NCBI GenBank assembly: GCA_902806595.1
Contig: CADCXC010000003.1
Coordinates: 248,001 to 312,000, forward strand
DNA length: 64,000 bases
Direction: 5' to 3'
Source: Pyrenopolyporus hunteri
Taxonomy: Eukaryota; Ascomycota; Sordariomycetes; Xylariales; Hypoxylaceae
Shown: positions 22,214-33,200 of the stretch, one piece after another
Position numbering within the stretch: position 1 is the stretch's first letter
Layout of the letters: each line of letters begins with the position of its first letter
The notes under the pieces: model-generated
The model's input: only the letters and a program-made list of their open reading frames with translations
What the model was told of the DNA's origin: nothing
The model's database searches: none
Made by a program: the position numbers and the translations under genes

Positions 22214-25200
22214 CTAAACACCCCTGAACATGCGAACGATGAGAAACCATACTGCGCCCACAAACTTGAACGCGGAGAGCCCCGCAACACTCCAGAGCAC
22301 GACCGTCATGTAAAGCGTCACGCGGTCATCCTGACTCTCTTCCTTCTGCTCAGGACTAAGCTTCTCGAGGCCGGCGGTACTGAGGACTAGGGCGACGAGA
22401 CCAAAGTTGGTGATCATCCAGATAAGGACGACCAGAGAACGAATCCAGCGATAGTAATCCATCTGATCCTCGGCCTTCTGCGCCTCAGTCGGTGGCTTTT
22501 TGACGACCACATGCTTCTTGCTAAAGACAGCCAACTCTCTCTCGTACTGGGCGTTTAAGTCTCCTTCGTCAGGCAGATCGGTCTTACCCTTACCGTCCTT
22601 GGTGTCGACTTTAGGCAGTTCCTCGGCTTTATCGTCTCCCTTAGTACCCCACGAGATATCGTGCGTATTGCAGAACGCATACACGTTCAGAACGTTGACG
22701 TAGGTTGGGGTAAGGAGAAGATACTGTACGAAGGAAGTAAGCATGTGCCACGGATCGAACATCATAAGCGAGGCTATAAGCCAGAGACCGTATGTCGACA
22801 TCAACGAGACAATGAGGGAGTAGAAGAGCTTGTTCCTAAATATGTCGCTGACGTTGAATCCTTGACTGATTTGCTCCTGTACAGCTCTAACTGTGATAAA
22901 GACGGCTGCGAATGTCAGGTAACTGTTGGGATTATTAGCGAGCCATTTTTCCACGATGAGGAGAGGGTTAGACATACATCATGATCACACACCAGAAGAC
23001 TACCATAGCGGTATACAGCTTGCCAGAACCTGACGGACGGTTACCCATAGACAAAACGAAACAAGCCATTAAGGAGATGCCGTAGAACCATTCAAAAACC
23101 ACGCTGAGGATATTACCGGGTTCCCCGAGCAGCTTATCGCCTCCAAGACTGGTCGTCAAGATCTTGAAAACCAGGAAAAAGTTGCCAATAGCAAACCAGG
23201 CGAAGATCATATTGAAGGTCTGGAAAACGAACTCCAAGAAGAACATCAACTTCCGGAGTATGGAATGGTCTGAGCGGAAAAACTGGTAGAAGTGTGCGAT
23301 GGCGTAAATAGCAGCGAAGAAGGAGCCGTTAAGCCAACGCCGGCGCTGCAGGATGAGCTCTGTTACGGTGTCGGGCACGTCGGTCTCCCCCGTTGCTGAT
23401 TTGACATACTGCAAAATCCAGTGGCAGTTGCGTTTGGTGACAAGCTCGAAGCAGAGGATACGGTCTTCGGCCAGATACATGTTGGCTGTGAAAACACCAG
23501 CACCGGCGCCATGCAAGGTCTCACCCTTGAAGTACTTCTCCAACGGTCCTAGACCATTCTTGTCGTTTTGTAAAGCGACGTACCGATACGCCGAGAAGGC
23601 GCCGGGTAAGACAGAGATGAAGCCAAATGCTGACTCTAACGGTTTGTCGAGGATATTACTCATCTTATACTCGAAGTTCTGGGTCGCAACGAGTGGGTTG
23701 ATCAATTCCTTGCCGCCTCTCCCCAACATGGCCTTGATCTCACCACAAGCTCCCGCGCACATGGGTTCTAGATCAAACGCCTTCCACAAATGGTAGATGG
23801 AATTCCCACCCGGTTTAGTACCGGCGTCGATCAACACGCAAATGTTAGGATCGAGGACACGACCAAACGCCTGGAAAAACCATCGGTGCGAGTTGATCTT
23901 CTTCTGGTTCTTCTCTTTCAAGCAAAACAGCATTTGCACAGGCTGCTTCTTGGGAATAAGCTGCACCACGTCGTTTTTGAGCTGCATACCAACTTGAGTC
24001 GTGTACTCGTAGATGTGCGCAGTGACGTCCTTCCCGTTTACTTGCTGCTTGGCAATACCCTCTTGATAAACACCCATGCCAGAAAGAAGAGCTCTCGTGC
24101 GCGGGTTGATTTTCGCGCGCCCATCGCTGACCACACACACGACGATCTTTTTCCAGGCGTCTGGCCCCCACGTCTTGCTCTCTTTCCGGCTACACATGTA
24201 TTCGATGTTCTTCAGCACACCGATCATCGTCCGCGCGAATAGGATATCGTCCTCGTTATACATGGTGATGACGATGAAGAGCTCGGTATGCCGGGGTTTG
24301 CTGAAGAGCTTCTGGCGCAACGTGAAATTCTCGTTGTAGAAGTCATTCGGATCGCAAGTGGCAGCGGAGTATCGCATGTGGGTAAACTCGTCGCGCTCGC
24401 CGTGCGGAAGCTGATTGAGCAGTCGCGGGGGCACCGGACAGTCAAGAACTAAATTGCCGCGGTAGAGCAGCACCTGCTTCACCGTCTTCCACCTCTTGAT
24501 CGGCGCGGCCGGCTGTTGCTGGCGTTGGGGTTCGTCGGAATACGGTTCTTGCGGCTGGCCCTGCGCATAAGGATCGTTCTGGGCCAACATTGGCCGTTGG
24601 CCGTGATCGTCGTAATCGTCGTAATCGTATCCGTGCCGATCGGAGAATGGCGTAGGGGTAGAGTGCGGCTCGTACGGTTGATTATAATAAGCATCGTGGT
24701 GTTGTTCGGGATTGACAGCGTAATCGGAAGGATAACCGCCCTGGCTGTGGCTGTAGGGGCTCTGCGAGAGGGTATCGACAGAATGCGCAGCATTCAACGG
24801 GAGGTGATCGCTTGGGGTGTATCTTCCTGGACCGGCAGGTATATCAAGATTACTTCCGGCGGCCGCGGTACGGCCATACGGCACATCATCCAGCTGGTAT
24901 CCTTGTTGAAGAGGATGGCCCGGCGAGGGCGTGCGACCTATCCTATGGCTATCCATGGTAGGATCGTAATAATCGTCGTCTAGAAGAGGAGACAAAGTAT
25001 TAGAGCGGCAGGTTTAACAGAGTATTCCGACGTAGATATACGCCAAGAATATCAAAGCATCTAAACTATCTTCGTGTCGCCTGCGTCACAAGAACTTGCG
25101 CCGCCTTTGACTGGGCAAAACAAAGCACCAATAGCGTTTGTTCTACACACAATAGGGTAGTGAAGTGTTGATGTGAATTATGTAGGAGTGACGATGCTGT

Positions 25201-25325
25201 TGACTGACGAAGGACGGTAGGCGAGCTAAACTGTAGCGAAGGAGAAAAGGGAGGGATAATGGGAAAGTAGCTTCTGGGGGCACGAAGATTAAACCATGAT
25301 ACATACCTAAGCGATTATACGACAT
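22214..25325 (-). CDS. Class III chitin synthase, 3 exons
   Basis: Assembled as complement(22214..22922, 22978..24979, 25307..25325), 909 residues. It polymerises UDP-GlcNAc into chitin at the plasma membrane. The first coding exon is only 19 nt (ATG through CGCTTAG). A 327-nt intron (GTATGT...TTCTAG) joins it to the second exon, giving MSYNRLDDDYYDP, which matches class III N-termini. A Pro/Gln/Tyr-rich N-terminal region to about 155 precedes the GT2 core: ELFIVITMYNEDD, LIDAGTKP, CAGACGEIKAM, LPGAFSAYRY, LAEDRILCFEL and QRRRW (551-555). Several C-terminal membrane helices follow, ending RMFRGV. Intron 2 (55 nt, GTATGT...CCAACAG) splits an Ile codon before YLTFAAVFITV. NMIFAWFAIGNFFLVFKILT is typical of class III. 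Length is close to the Neurospora chs-1 product. Confidence 0.93.
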
Positions 25326-26105
25326 GGTTAATGGGTTATTGCCACACTAAAGGTGGGCGCGCTTGAGGCGGTTAAGTTGTTAAGGGGGGCTGTAGAAGTG
25401 AACGAGATTCGGCTATGGGCGACTGAGATAGCAAAGAGAGGCTTTCGACTCAAGTAGCTGGAATGTGGTGTCGTGTACGTGGAATAAGCCAAGATGGAGG
25501 CTTGCCGCCGCAGATTCGAAGACCCTTAACCTTGAATTAGGTTGTTTGCGAGTGGGTTCACCGGGTTTCAACCTGGTTATTATGGCAATTAACAGTGGAC
25601 AAAGGCCCCCGGCAACGAAGGGTAATATCGCGAGTCCGATAAGATGTCGCGAATTTTAGTCGAGGGGAAAAGTCGAGGGGAAAGTCAAGGGGGGGAGACG
25701 TAGAAACCCACGGAGACGAAAGGGCCCCCGAGAGGAAAAGGGTTCCAATTAGTCAAGGGGCTTGCAATTGAGGATCTGCAAAAGAAGGTGGTTGAGGTGG
25801 ACGGAAGAGTTTCAACAAGGGCGGAAAATTCAAGGGACTGGACGAAGAGAATGGCTGATTAGAGATATTTGCGAATGTTGCGACGGGCCGGGTTGGGGGA
25901 GGGGAGGATCAACTAATTGCCAAGGACTGCGAAGCACATGCGGGTGGATACCTACTTGCCAGAAGTACTCTGTACACCTTTCAAAGACGCCAGGTGCCCA
26001 GGTGATACCTTGTTTCAGGTCAATAAAGCGGGCGCAGTTAGCAAGATTACGGGCCACCAACAGCACCTTGCGCCTTCCGCAACCCACGCGAAAAAAGCAA
26101 GTATG

Positions 26106-26163
26106 CTAGGTACGTATATAGGAACTAGGTAGATAGGTACCTACCTACACTAAGTCTAGGTAC
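26106..26163. repeat. AGGT/ACCT microsatellite
   Basis: AGGTACGTATATAGG is followed by TAGGTAGATAGGTACCTACC, a self-complementary core at GGTACC. Confidence 0.75.
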
Positions 26164-27084
26164 TTGGCCGCTGTATAGTGGGAGAAACGCTACCTGCAGC
26201 CGACGGTACTATGTACTATGATACACGAGACGAGCACAAGGGTACCAAACAAACCGCTAACCTTTTTTTATCTCCACCATCAAAATATTGGTCACCCCGG
26301 CAGCGACCCCCCCGAAGAATTTCCCCCACCTGTAGCAGGTTTGCCAGTGACGTCGTCTGCTCTCAGGTCGCATACGTGTGGGTACATTCGTCTCTAAGCG
26401 CATTTCGTTTAAGACGTCGTCACTCCTTTACATTTAATACATAATTGTTGCGATAATCCTTACTTCAACACGAAATCCCCCCCCCCCCCCTTTTAACAAA
26501 CTTAACAAACTCAGGAATAAAACTTGCCACGATCTGGATGGCATATGGCCGAAGCCGAAGCAACGCGCAAGACAGCGTCGCGTAACGGCGAGTCTAAGCC
26601 GCAAGGTTCCCCAGAAAAATATCTGCGCAGCCAAAATTAGCAGCCCGATCGCGCGTCCAAAGTTCCAAGGTCGGACCAAAGACAGGAAAGAAAAACAAAA
26701 GCCCGTCGCCACAGTCGATCACAGCCACAGCCGAGCTGACGACTACGGTCATTGATGACGAGGAAGAACGCATATCTCTTCACAAGGCAGCAGGATATTA
26801 GATAATGCCTAGTTCATCATTGTCCTAGGTGGTACGATAGAAAAGAACGATAGAAACGAAGGACAGAAACAAAGAAAAGTGGACTTCCGAATAGTTGCGA
26901 GCGGTCATTACCTACTAGGTACTAACCTCGGAATATGGACACCGGGGACCTACGGACGGATACCAGCTCGCGTATACCCAAAACCGGTTGTTTGCGTAGC
27001 CTCTAGGCCAATCATAATGCCGACCTAGTTAACGCCCTGATGATATGCATGCTACCTGTCCCGAGCGACCATCTCCATCTTAAC

Positions 27085-27136
27085 TACCATACCTACCTAC
27101 CCAGGTACCTAGGCAGGATAGGTAGGTAGGTAGTTA
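27085..27136. repeat. AGGT/ACCT inverted microsatellite
   Basis: ACC-ATACCTACCTACCCAGG on the left faces GGATAGGTAGGTAGGTAG on the right around GGTACCTAGG. The pair could fold into a hairpin. Confidence 0.8.
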
Positions 27137-28008
27137 TGTCATGAGCTTTTCGCGCATACTACCTCGCATTCTTGAATGCCGCCACACTCGAGTTGTACAA
27201 TCTGAAGCCACCATCGTCGAGTTCCCACGGTAAACACCTTCAGTGTGATGCGATGGGCCGTAAGTAGGCCAAGCCACTATTGTCGGAGTTTGAAGTCGTT
27301 TTTAGGACGATTCAATTATCATCTAAAGCGCAGAATCTAACCTAAATACCTACCAGGTAGGTATGTACCTAGTTGTTTGTCTACCTATATACTAAAGCGC
27401 GCTTCGCTGCATGTTTAACTCCTACCCGTAGCATCCATAGTTCGCATTTACACGGAACCGGTCCGTGGAACCAACTGATTAGGTATCTCCCTACCTCGTA
27501 GAGGTACACGCACATACTTACAGGATTTAGACGCTGGTCGCCAAAACCACAGTATATTTACTTCAAACTAGCATCGACGGAAATTAGAGCATTTCGAATT
27601 CCTGCAAGGGGAAACCCACCGGAAACATATGCGACATGTACTTCCCGCCAACTCCTTTTGAGAGCTTAATTATCTTCTACCTACTCCCGACTCGCCCGTT
27701 ACTGAAGCTGCTCTTGTGATGATGCAGAGAACCTCTATCGAGGCAGGATCTCCGGTGTGACTAGTCTCAACTAATGGTCCAAAGCAAAGTCCGGTGTTTT
27801 CGATGAATGACAAACACAGACCTTGTAATACGTCGAACACACGTTAGCCGCATACAACATATCCTCGACGGCCGAGTCAAACGCAACCTCGGTGGCCTTG
27901 TCAATTGTCGCTGGTTGCGGAGTAGAAACAGGCGCCTTCAGCAAACTTCCCTTCGAAGTGCGAGTCATACTGGGATTTATCTATAAATCATGGGTGGTGC
28001 TCGGATAT

Positions 28009-28302
28009 TATGACAAAGGCTTTTAATAAAGGGTTTAAACTATATCAAATTCATTTAATAATTTTTCTTAATCTTAAAAACCATAATCTCTTTTTTTTTA
28101 ACGAAGGTAGAAACTTTTAAGTATAAAAAATTAATTTAAATCGATATTAAAAACGTTTTAATCGTTTAATAAATTTATTAATTATAAATATATATATTAT
28201 AAAAATTATTAAATTATTTTTTTTATTAATAAATAATTTATAATTATTTTTTATTATTTAAAATTTATATTATTTTTATATAAATTTTTAATACGTATAA
28301 TA
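28009..28302 (+). repeat. 5' long terminal repeat
   Basis: It aligns along its whole length with 36170-36461. Its outer part (to about 28130) keeps G and C (GGGTTTAAAC, ACCATAATCTC, GAAGGTAG), whereas its inner part is fully A/T with isolated CG. Confidence 0.8.
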
Positions 28303-28800
28303 TTATTTTTTTTTTAAATTTATTTTAAAACGTTAAATTTATAAAATATATAAACGTATAAATTATTAAATTTATCGAAATATTATTAATAAAAAACTTT
28401 AATTAAATTTTTAATTTTATCGTTAAAAAAATAATCGTAAAATTTTTACGTTTAATATTTTTTATTAAATTATTTTTTTTATTTAATAAAATATTTAACA
28501 TTTTTTTTTATTTTTAAAAAATTTTATACGTTATTAATTTAATAATTTTTTAATTTTATCGAATTTATTTTTTATAAAATTTAATTAAAATCGGAAAATT
28601 TTCGATTATTAACGTAATAAAATTCGATAAAAAAAATATAAAAAATATTATAAATTTTTTAAAATTTAAAAAAAATTAATCGTATCGTTATAAAAAAAAT
28701 TACTTTTTATACCTTAAAAAAACTTAACATTTTTTTATTTAATTTTTTCGTTAACTTTTTAATTTTAATATACTTCACATTTAATATTATTAATTATTCG
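28303..28800. other. AT-rich internal sequence of the element
   Basis: This is almost pure A/T with residual C mostly as CG. It would contain the primer-binding site next to 28303, but mutation has erased it. No gene is readable. Confidence 0.6.
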
Positions 28801-28886
28801 ATTTTATACTGGAGGTCACTCCCGTGGGGTGACACAATAGCCCTCGGTTTTCTTCGAATTCTACGACTATTTCTATAGTCATACAC

Positions 28887-29057
28887 CTTTTAATACAACT
28901 GTCAATACAACTTCTAATACAGCTTCTAATATAGCTTCTAATACAGCTTCTAATATAGCTTCTAATACAGCTTTTAATATAGCTTCTAATACAGCTTTTA
29001 ATATAGCTTCTAATACAGCTTCTAATACAGCTTCTAATACAGCTTCTAATACAGCTT
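28887..29057. repeat. 12-bp minisatellite (CTTCTAATACAG)
   Basis: About 14 tandem copies, with T/C and A/G variants (CTTCTAATATAG, CTTTTAATATAG). Because 12 is a multiple of 3 the array is open on the minus strand as a four-residue repeat (SCIR/SYIK). It is not taken as coding. Confidence 0.9.
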
Positions 29058-29085
29058 TCGTGGCACCCCTTAGCTTTTACGAGAA

Positions 29086-29521
29086 ACCACCCGTGCCACC
29101 TTTCGAAGAGCCGTCGCGAGAAACCACCCCATACCACCTTTCGATAAAACCGTCGCGAGAGGCCACCCCTACTACCTTTCGATAAAACCGTCGCGAGAGA
29201 CCACCCCATAACACCTTCCTAAAAACCCTTCTCTAGAACCACCCCATACCACCTTTCGATAAAGCCGTCGCGAGAAGCCACCCCTACTACCTTTCGATGA
29301 AGCCGTCGCGAGAGACCACCCCTACTACCTTTCGATAAAACCGTCGCGAGAGCCCACCCCTACCACCTTTGAAAGAGCCGTCGCGAGTGACCACCCCATA
29401 CCACCTTTCGAAAGAGCCGTCGCGAGAGGCCACCCCTACTACCTTTCGATGAAGCCGTCGCGAGAGACCACCCCATACCACCTTTCTAAGAATCTTTCGA
29501 AAGAGCCGTCGCGAGTAACCA
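29086..29521. repeat. 38/39-bp minisatellite (CCACCCC...CCGTCGCGAGAG)
   Basis: About eleven head-to-tail units, each starting CCACCCC, then TACCACCTTTCGATAAA and CCGTCGCGAGA. The units differ at a few positions and some are truncated. They keep many CpC and CpA dinucleotides, unlike the surrounding element. Confidence 0.88.
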
Positions 29522-29716
29522 CCCGTATGACCCTTTTATACCTAGCTTTGAATATACAATTCGAAGGATTCTTCGAAAAGTGCCACGAAGGATACGTCGA
29601 ATTAGAATTAGATCTATATAATCAAATCCATACAATTAGATCCATACCTACAATTAGATCCATACAATTCGATTCTTTCAAACCGAATCATACGTTGAAT
29701 TAGAATTAAATCCATA

Positions 29717-29886
29717 CAATTCGATTCATTCAATTCGATTCATTCAATTCGATTCATTCAATTCGATTCATTCAATTCGATTCATTCAATTCGATTCATT
29801 CAATTCGATTCATTCAATTCGATTCATTCAATTCGATTCATTCAATTCGATTCATTCAATTCGATTCATTCAATTCGATTCTTTCA
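29717..29886. repeat. 14-bp minisatellite (CAATTCGATTCATT)
   Basis: About twelve near-perfect tandem copies. Related CAATTAGATC units continue at 29926-29998. Confidence 0.9.
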
Positions 29887-30104
29887 AGTCGAATTATACG
29901 TTGAATTAGAATTAGATCCATACAACTAAATCAATTCAACTAGATCAATTCAATTAAATCAATTCAATTAGATCAATTTAATTAGATCAATTCAATTAAT
30001 AGAATCGTCCATTAGAATGCGAATAACTTCAAGTGTGGTAGTCGCGATATATATGGCGGCTCAATTGAGCGGCTCAATTGATTAGGTAAAAGCGTGGCAC
30101 GGGC

Positions 30105-30200
30105 CGTTGCGCGGGGCGTGCGCGTGGCTAGTTGGCGTGGCGTGGCGTGGCGTGGTGTAGTGTGGTGTGGTGTGGTGTGTGGCTGGTGTGGCGTGGGAGA
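30105..30200. repeat. GTGGC/GTGGT short tandem repeat
   Basis: A G/T-rich array of 5-bp units (GTGGC, then GTGGT) marks the right edge of the island. Confidence 0.85.
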
Positions 30201-30232
30201 TGTGGCTCGTGAATTTTTACGTAATTAATTTT

Positions 30233-33200
30233 TTTTTGCTGGGAAAAAAAATCGAGACAATATCCCGAGGAAACCTCGGGCATTTTAAATTTTTTCGTTT
30301 TTTTTTATTTATTTATTTTTTTATTTTAAACCGATTTTTTTAAAAATTATTTTTAATTTTTTTATAAATTTAAATTATTTAATAAAAATAAAATCGATTT
30401 TTTAAATTACGTAATTTTTTCGTAAATAAATTATACGTAATAAAATAATAATTATAATTAATATAAAATAAAAATATTTAAATAAAAAAAAATAACGTTA
30501 TTATAAATAAATTCGATTATAAATAATAAATTTTTTTAATTAAATATTTTATAATTAATAAATACACGTAAATAAACTTTAAAAATTTAATTTAATTTTT
30601 CGATTTAATTATTAATTTAAAAATAAAACGTAATATTTATACGAAATTTAATTTTTATTAATTTAAAAAAATTTTTTTATAAATAATTTATAAATTTAAA
30701 ATTTTTATTAAAAATAATATCGAAAAATATATTATATAATCGTTAATAAATTTTAACGAAAATTTTAATAAAATTTTTTATTTTTTTTTTCGTTTATTTT
30801 TAAAAATATAAAATATATTATTTTAATAAAAAAATTTATTATAATTTATATAAAATTATAATTATTTAAAAATAAAAAATTAATAATAAAATTTATTATA
30901 ATAATATTTTAAAAAATATAATATAATTTTATAAATTATAAAATATTTAAAAAAACGTATTTCGAAATTTTATTATATTAATATTTTAAATAATTTCGTA
31001 TATAATTTTATACGATAAATTTTATATTTAATTATTAAAAATTATACGTAATAAATTTTAAAATTTTATTTATATTTATATATTTAATTACTTTAATATT
31101 ATATTTTAAATTAATTACTTCGTTTTATAATATTATTAAAATTTATAACTTTTTTTTTTATATAATATATTTTTTTATATAATTATATTTTTTTTAAATT
31201 TTTTAAAATAATTTTAATAATTTTCGTTTTTACGGGCGATTTTTTTAATTTAAATTACGAAATCCATTATTTATTTAAGTATAAAAATATTCGAAAAACG
31301 TAAAAAAATATATATTATCGTTAAAATCATAATAAATTTAAATTTTTTAAAATATAAAAAATATTTTTTTTTAAAATCGATATAATAAATTAATTTTTAA
31401 TTTTTTTTTTTTTAAATCGATATTAAAATAATTTAAATAAAATATCGGTTTTTTCGTTTTATTTTTTCGAATAATAATTTATAATAAAATTATAAAAAAA
31501 TAAAAATTACGTTTATTTAATTTATTTTTTATTTAACATTTTAACGATAATAAAATATATTAAATTTTAATAATTAAAATAAATTTTTATTTTATATTAT
31601 GTTTTTTTAAAATATTATCGTTATTTATTAAAAAAATTAACGATAATTAATAATTTTTATCGTATATTTTATAATTTATTTTAATTAAAAAAAATTTACG
31701 AAAATAAAAAATATATAAGTGTAATTTATGATTTTACTTTTTTTAAAAAAAAATTACGTTTAATATATAATTTAAAACATCGATTTTTATGAAAATTTTA
31801 AAAAAAAAATTAAAATAAATAAAAATAAAAATCGTAATAAATTTATATTTTAATTTTTTAAAAATTACATTTATTTATAATATTTATTTTTAACTTTTTT
31901 TATTTTTTTCGTTTATAAAAATAATTAATTTTACGATAAACGAATAATTTTTTATAAATTGTTAATAAAAATTAATAAAATCGATAAATTATTACGATTT
32001 TTTTAAAATTTTAAAAATTTTTTATAATAATATATATTTTATTTTATTAAACGATATAAAAATTTTAAATAAATTTATAACGTAATTTAAATATTTAACT
32101 TTATAAATAAATTAAAAATATTTTTTTAAATTTATTATTAAATAATTATCGATAAAACGTTAAAATATTTTTTTAATATTAATATAAATAAAAAAATCAT
32201 TAATATAAATTAAAAATTCGTTATTAATTATATTTCGAAAAAAATTATTTATTATAATTTAAAAAATAATTAAAACGTTAATAAATTTAAATAATATAAT
32301 TAAATATTTAAAAAATTCATATTTATAATAAAAAATTATTTTTTATTCGTCGTTTTTTTTAATACGTATTAAATTAAATTTAATTTTAAAATTAATTTTA
32401 ATATATTATTAAATCGTTTTAAATTAATTTTAAAATTTTATAATAAAAAATAAAAAATATTTAATAAATATTATAACCGTATTAAACTTTTTATAATCGA
32501 TAATAAAACGTAAAAAATTGTTAAAATTTTTTTTATTTATAAATATTATAAAAATAATATAAAATAAAATAAACTTTCGAATTTTTTCGTTATTTAATAT
32601 TTTTTTTAATTAAAGTTTTAAAATTTTAAATTTTCATTTATTTATAATATATAAAAATTTTTACGAAAAAGTTTTACCTTTAATAAAATTAATTATATAA
32701 TTTTACGATTAATAATTAAAAAATCTTTATTTCGTAATTTTTATTATAATAAAAATAAAATTTTTAAACTTCGAAAAAATAAATTTTATTATTTTTTTTT
32801 TATTTATTTACATTAAAAAAATATAAAAATAATAAACTTTTTTATTTAAAATACTTTATTAATATAATTCTTTTAATAATAATTTAATAAAAATTTAATT
32901 TTATTTAAATTTATAAAAATCTTTTTTAAAAAATATTAAAATAACTATTAATATAATAATATAACATTATAATTAAATATTATAATAATAACTTTAAAAT
33001 TTAATTAAATAAAATAATTTTTTTAATATCGAAATATAATAAATTCGATATAATATTTCCTTTTTTAAATAAAAATTAAATTATTTTATATTATTATAAA
33101 TTTAAAAATTATTTATTTAATTAAAAATAATTTTTAAATTCGTATTTTAATTATTAATATTATAAATATATTTACTTTGAAATTTAAAAAAATTATAATT

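Larger units (their letters stand above)
25326..28008. other. Intergenic region, no gene supported
   Basis: The region is 2.7 kb from the chitin synthase promoter to the retroelement. It contains a poly-C run near 26468 and ACCT/AGGT microsatellites (26106, 27085). Frames are short. A minus-strand frame at 27771-27968 with an ATG (MTRTSKGSLLKAPVSTPQPA...) might be a truncated gene end at the element border but lacks recognisable content. Confidence 0.5.
28801..30232. other. GC-richer island of tandem repeats inside the AT block
   Basis: About 1.43 kb of near-normal composition interrupts the mutated element. It opens with a GTCAC...GTGAC inverted repeat near 28815 and holds four different tandem arrays. 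A CCCGAGGAAACCTCGGG hairpin lies just beyond it (about 30262-30278). No gene is supported. The island is probably a later insertion or a section not recognised by the mutating process. Confidence 0.7.

Noticed and set aside
23353..24242. Long plus-strand frames opposite chitin synthase
   Set aside because: Antisense shadows of the conserved GT2 coding sequence.
27771..27968. 65-codon minus-strand frame with ATG at the element border
   Set aside because: No recognisable domain and no convincing donor to extend it; too short to call.
28790..29209. 139-codon minus-strand frame through the 12-bp and 38-bp arrays (SCIR repeats)
   Set aside because: It is open only because the 12-bp period is a multiple of three; composition and repeat structure explain it without a gene.
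28887..29886. CRISPR-like appearance of successive repeats
   Set aside because: The arrays are head-to-tail tandem repeats without unique spacers, and the genome is eukaryotic.
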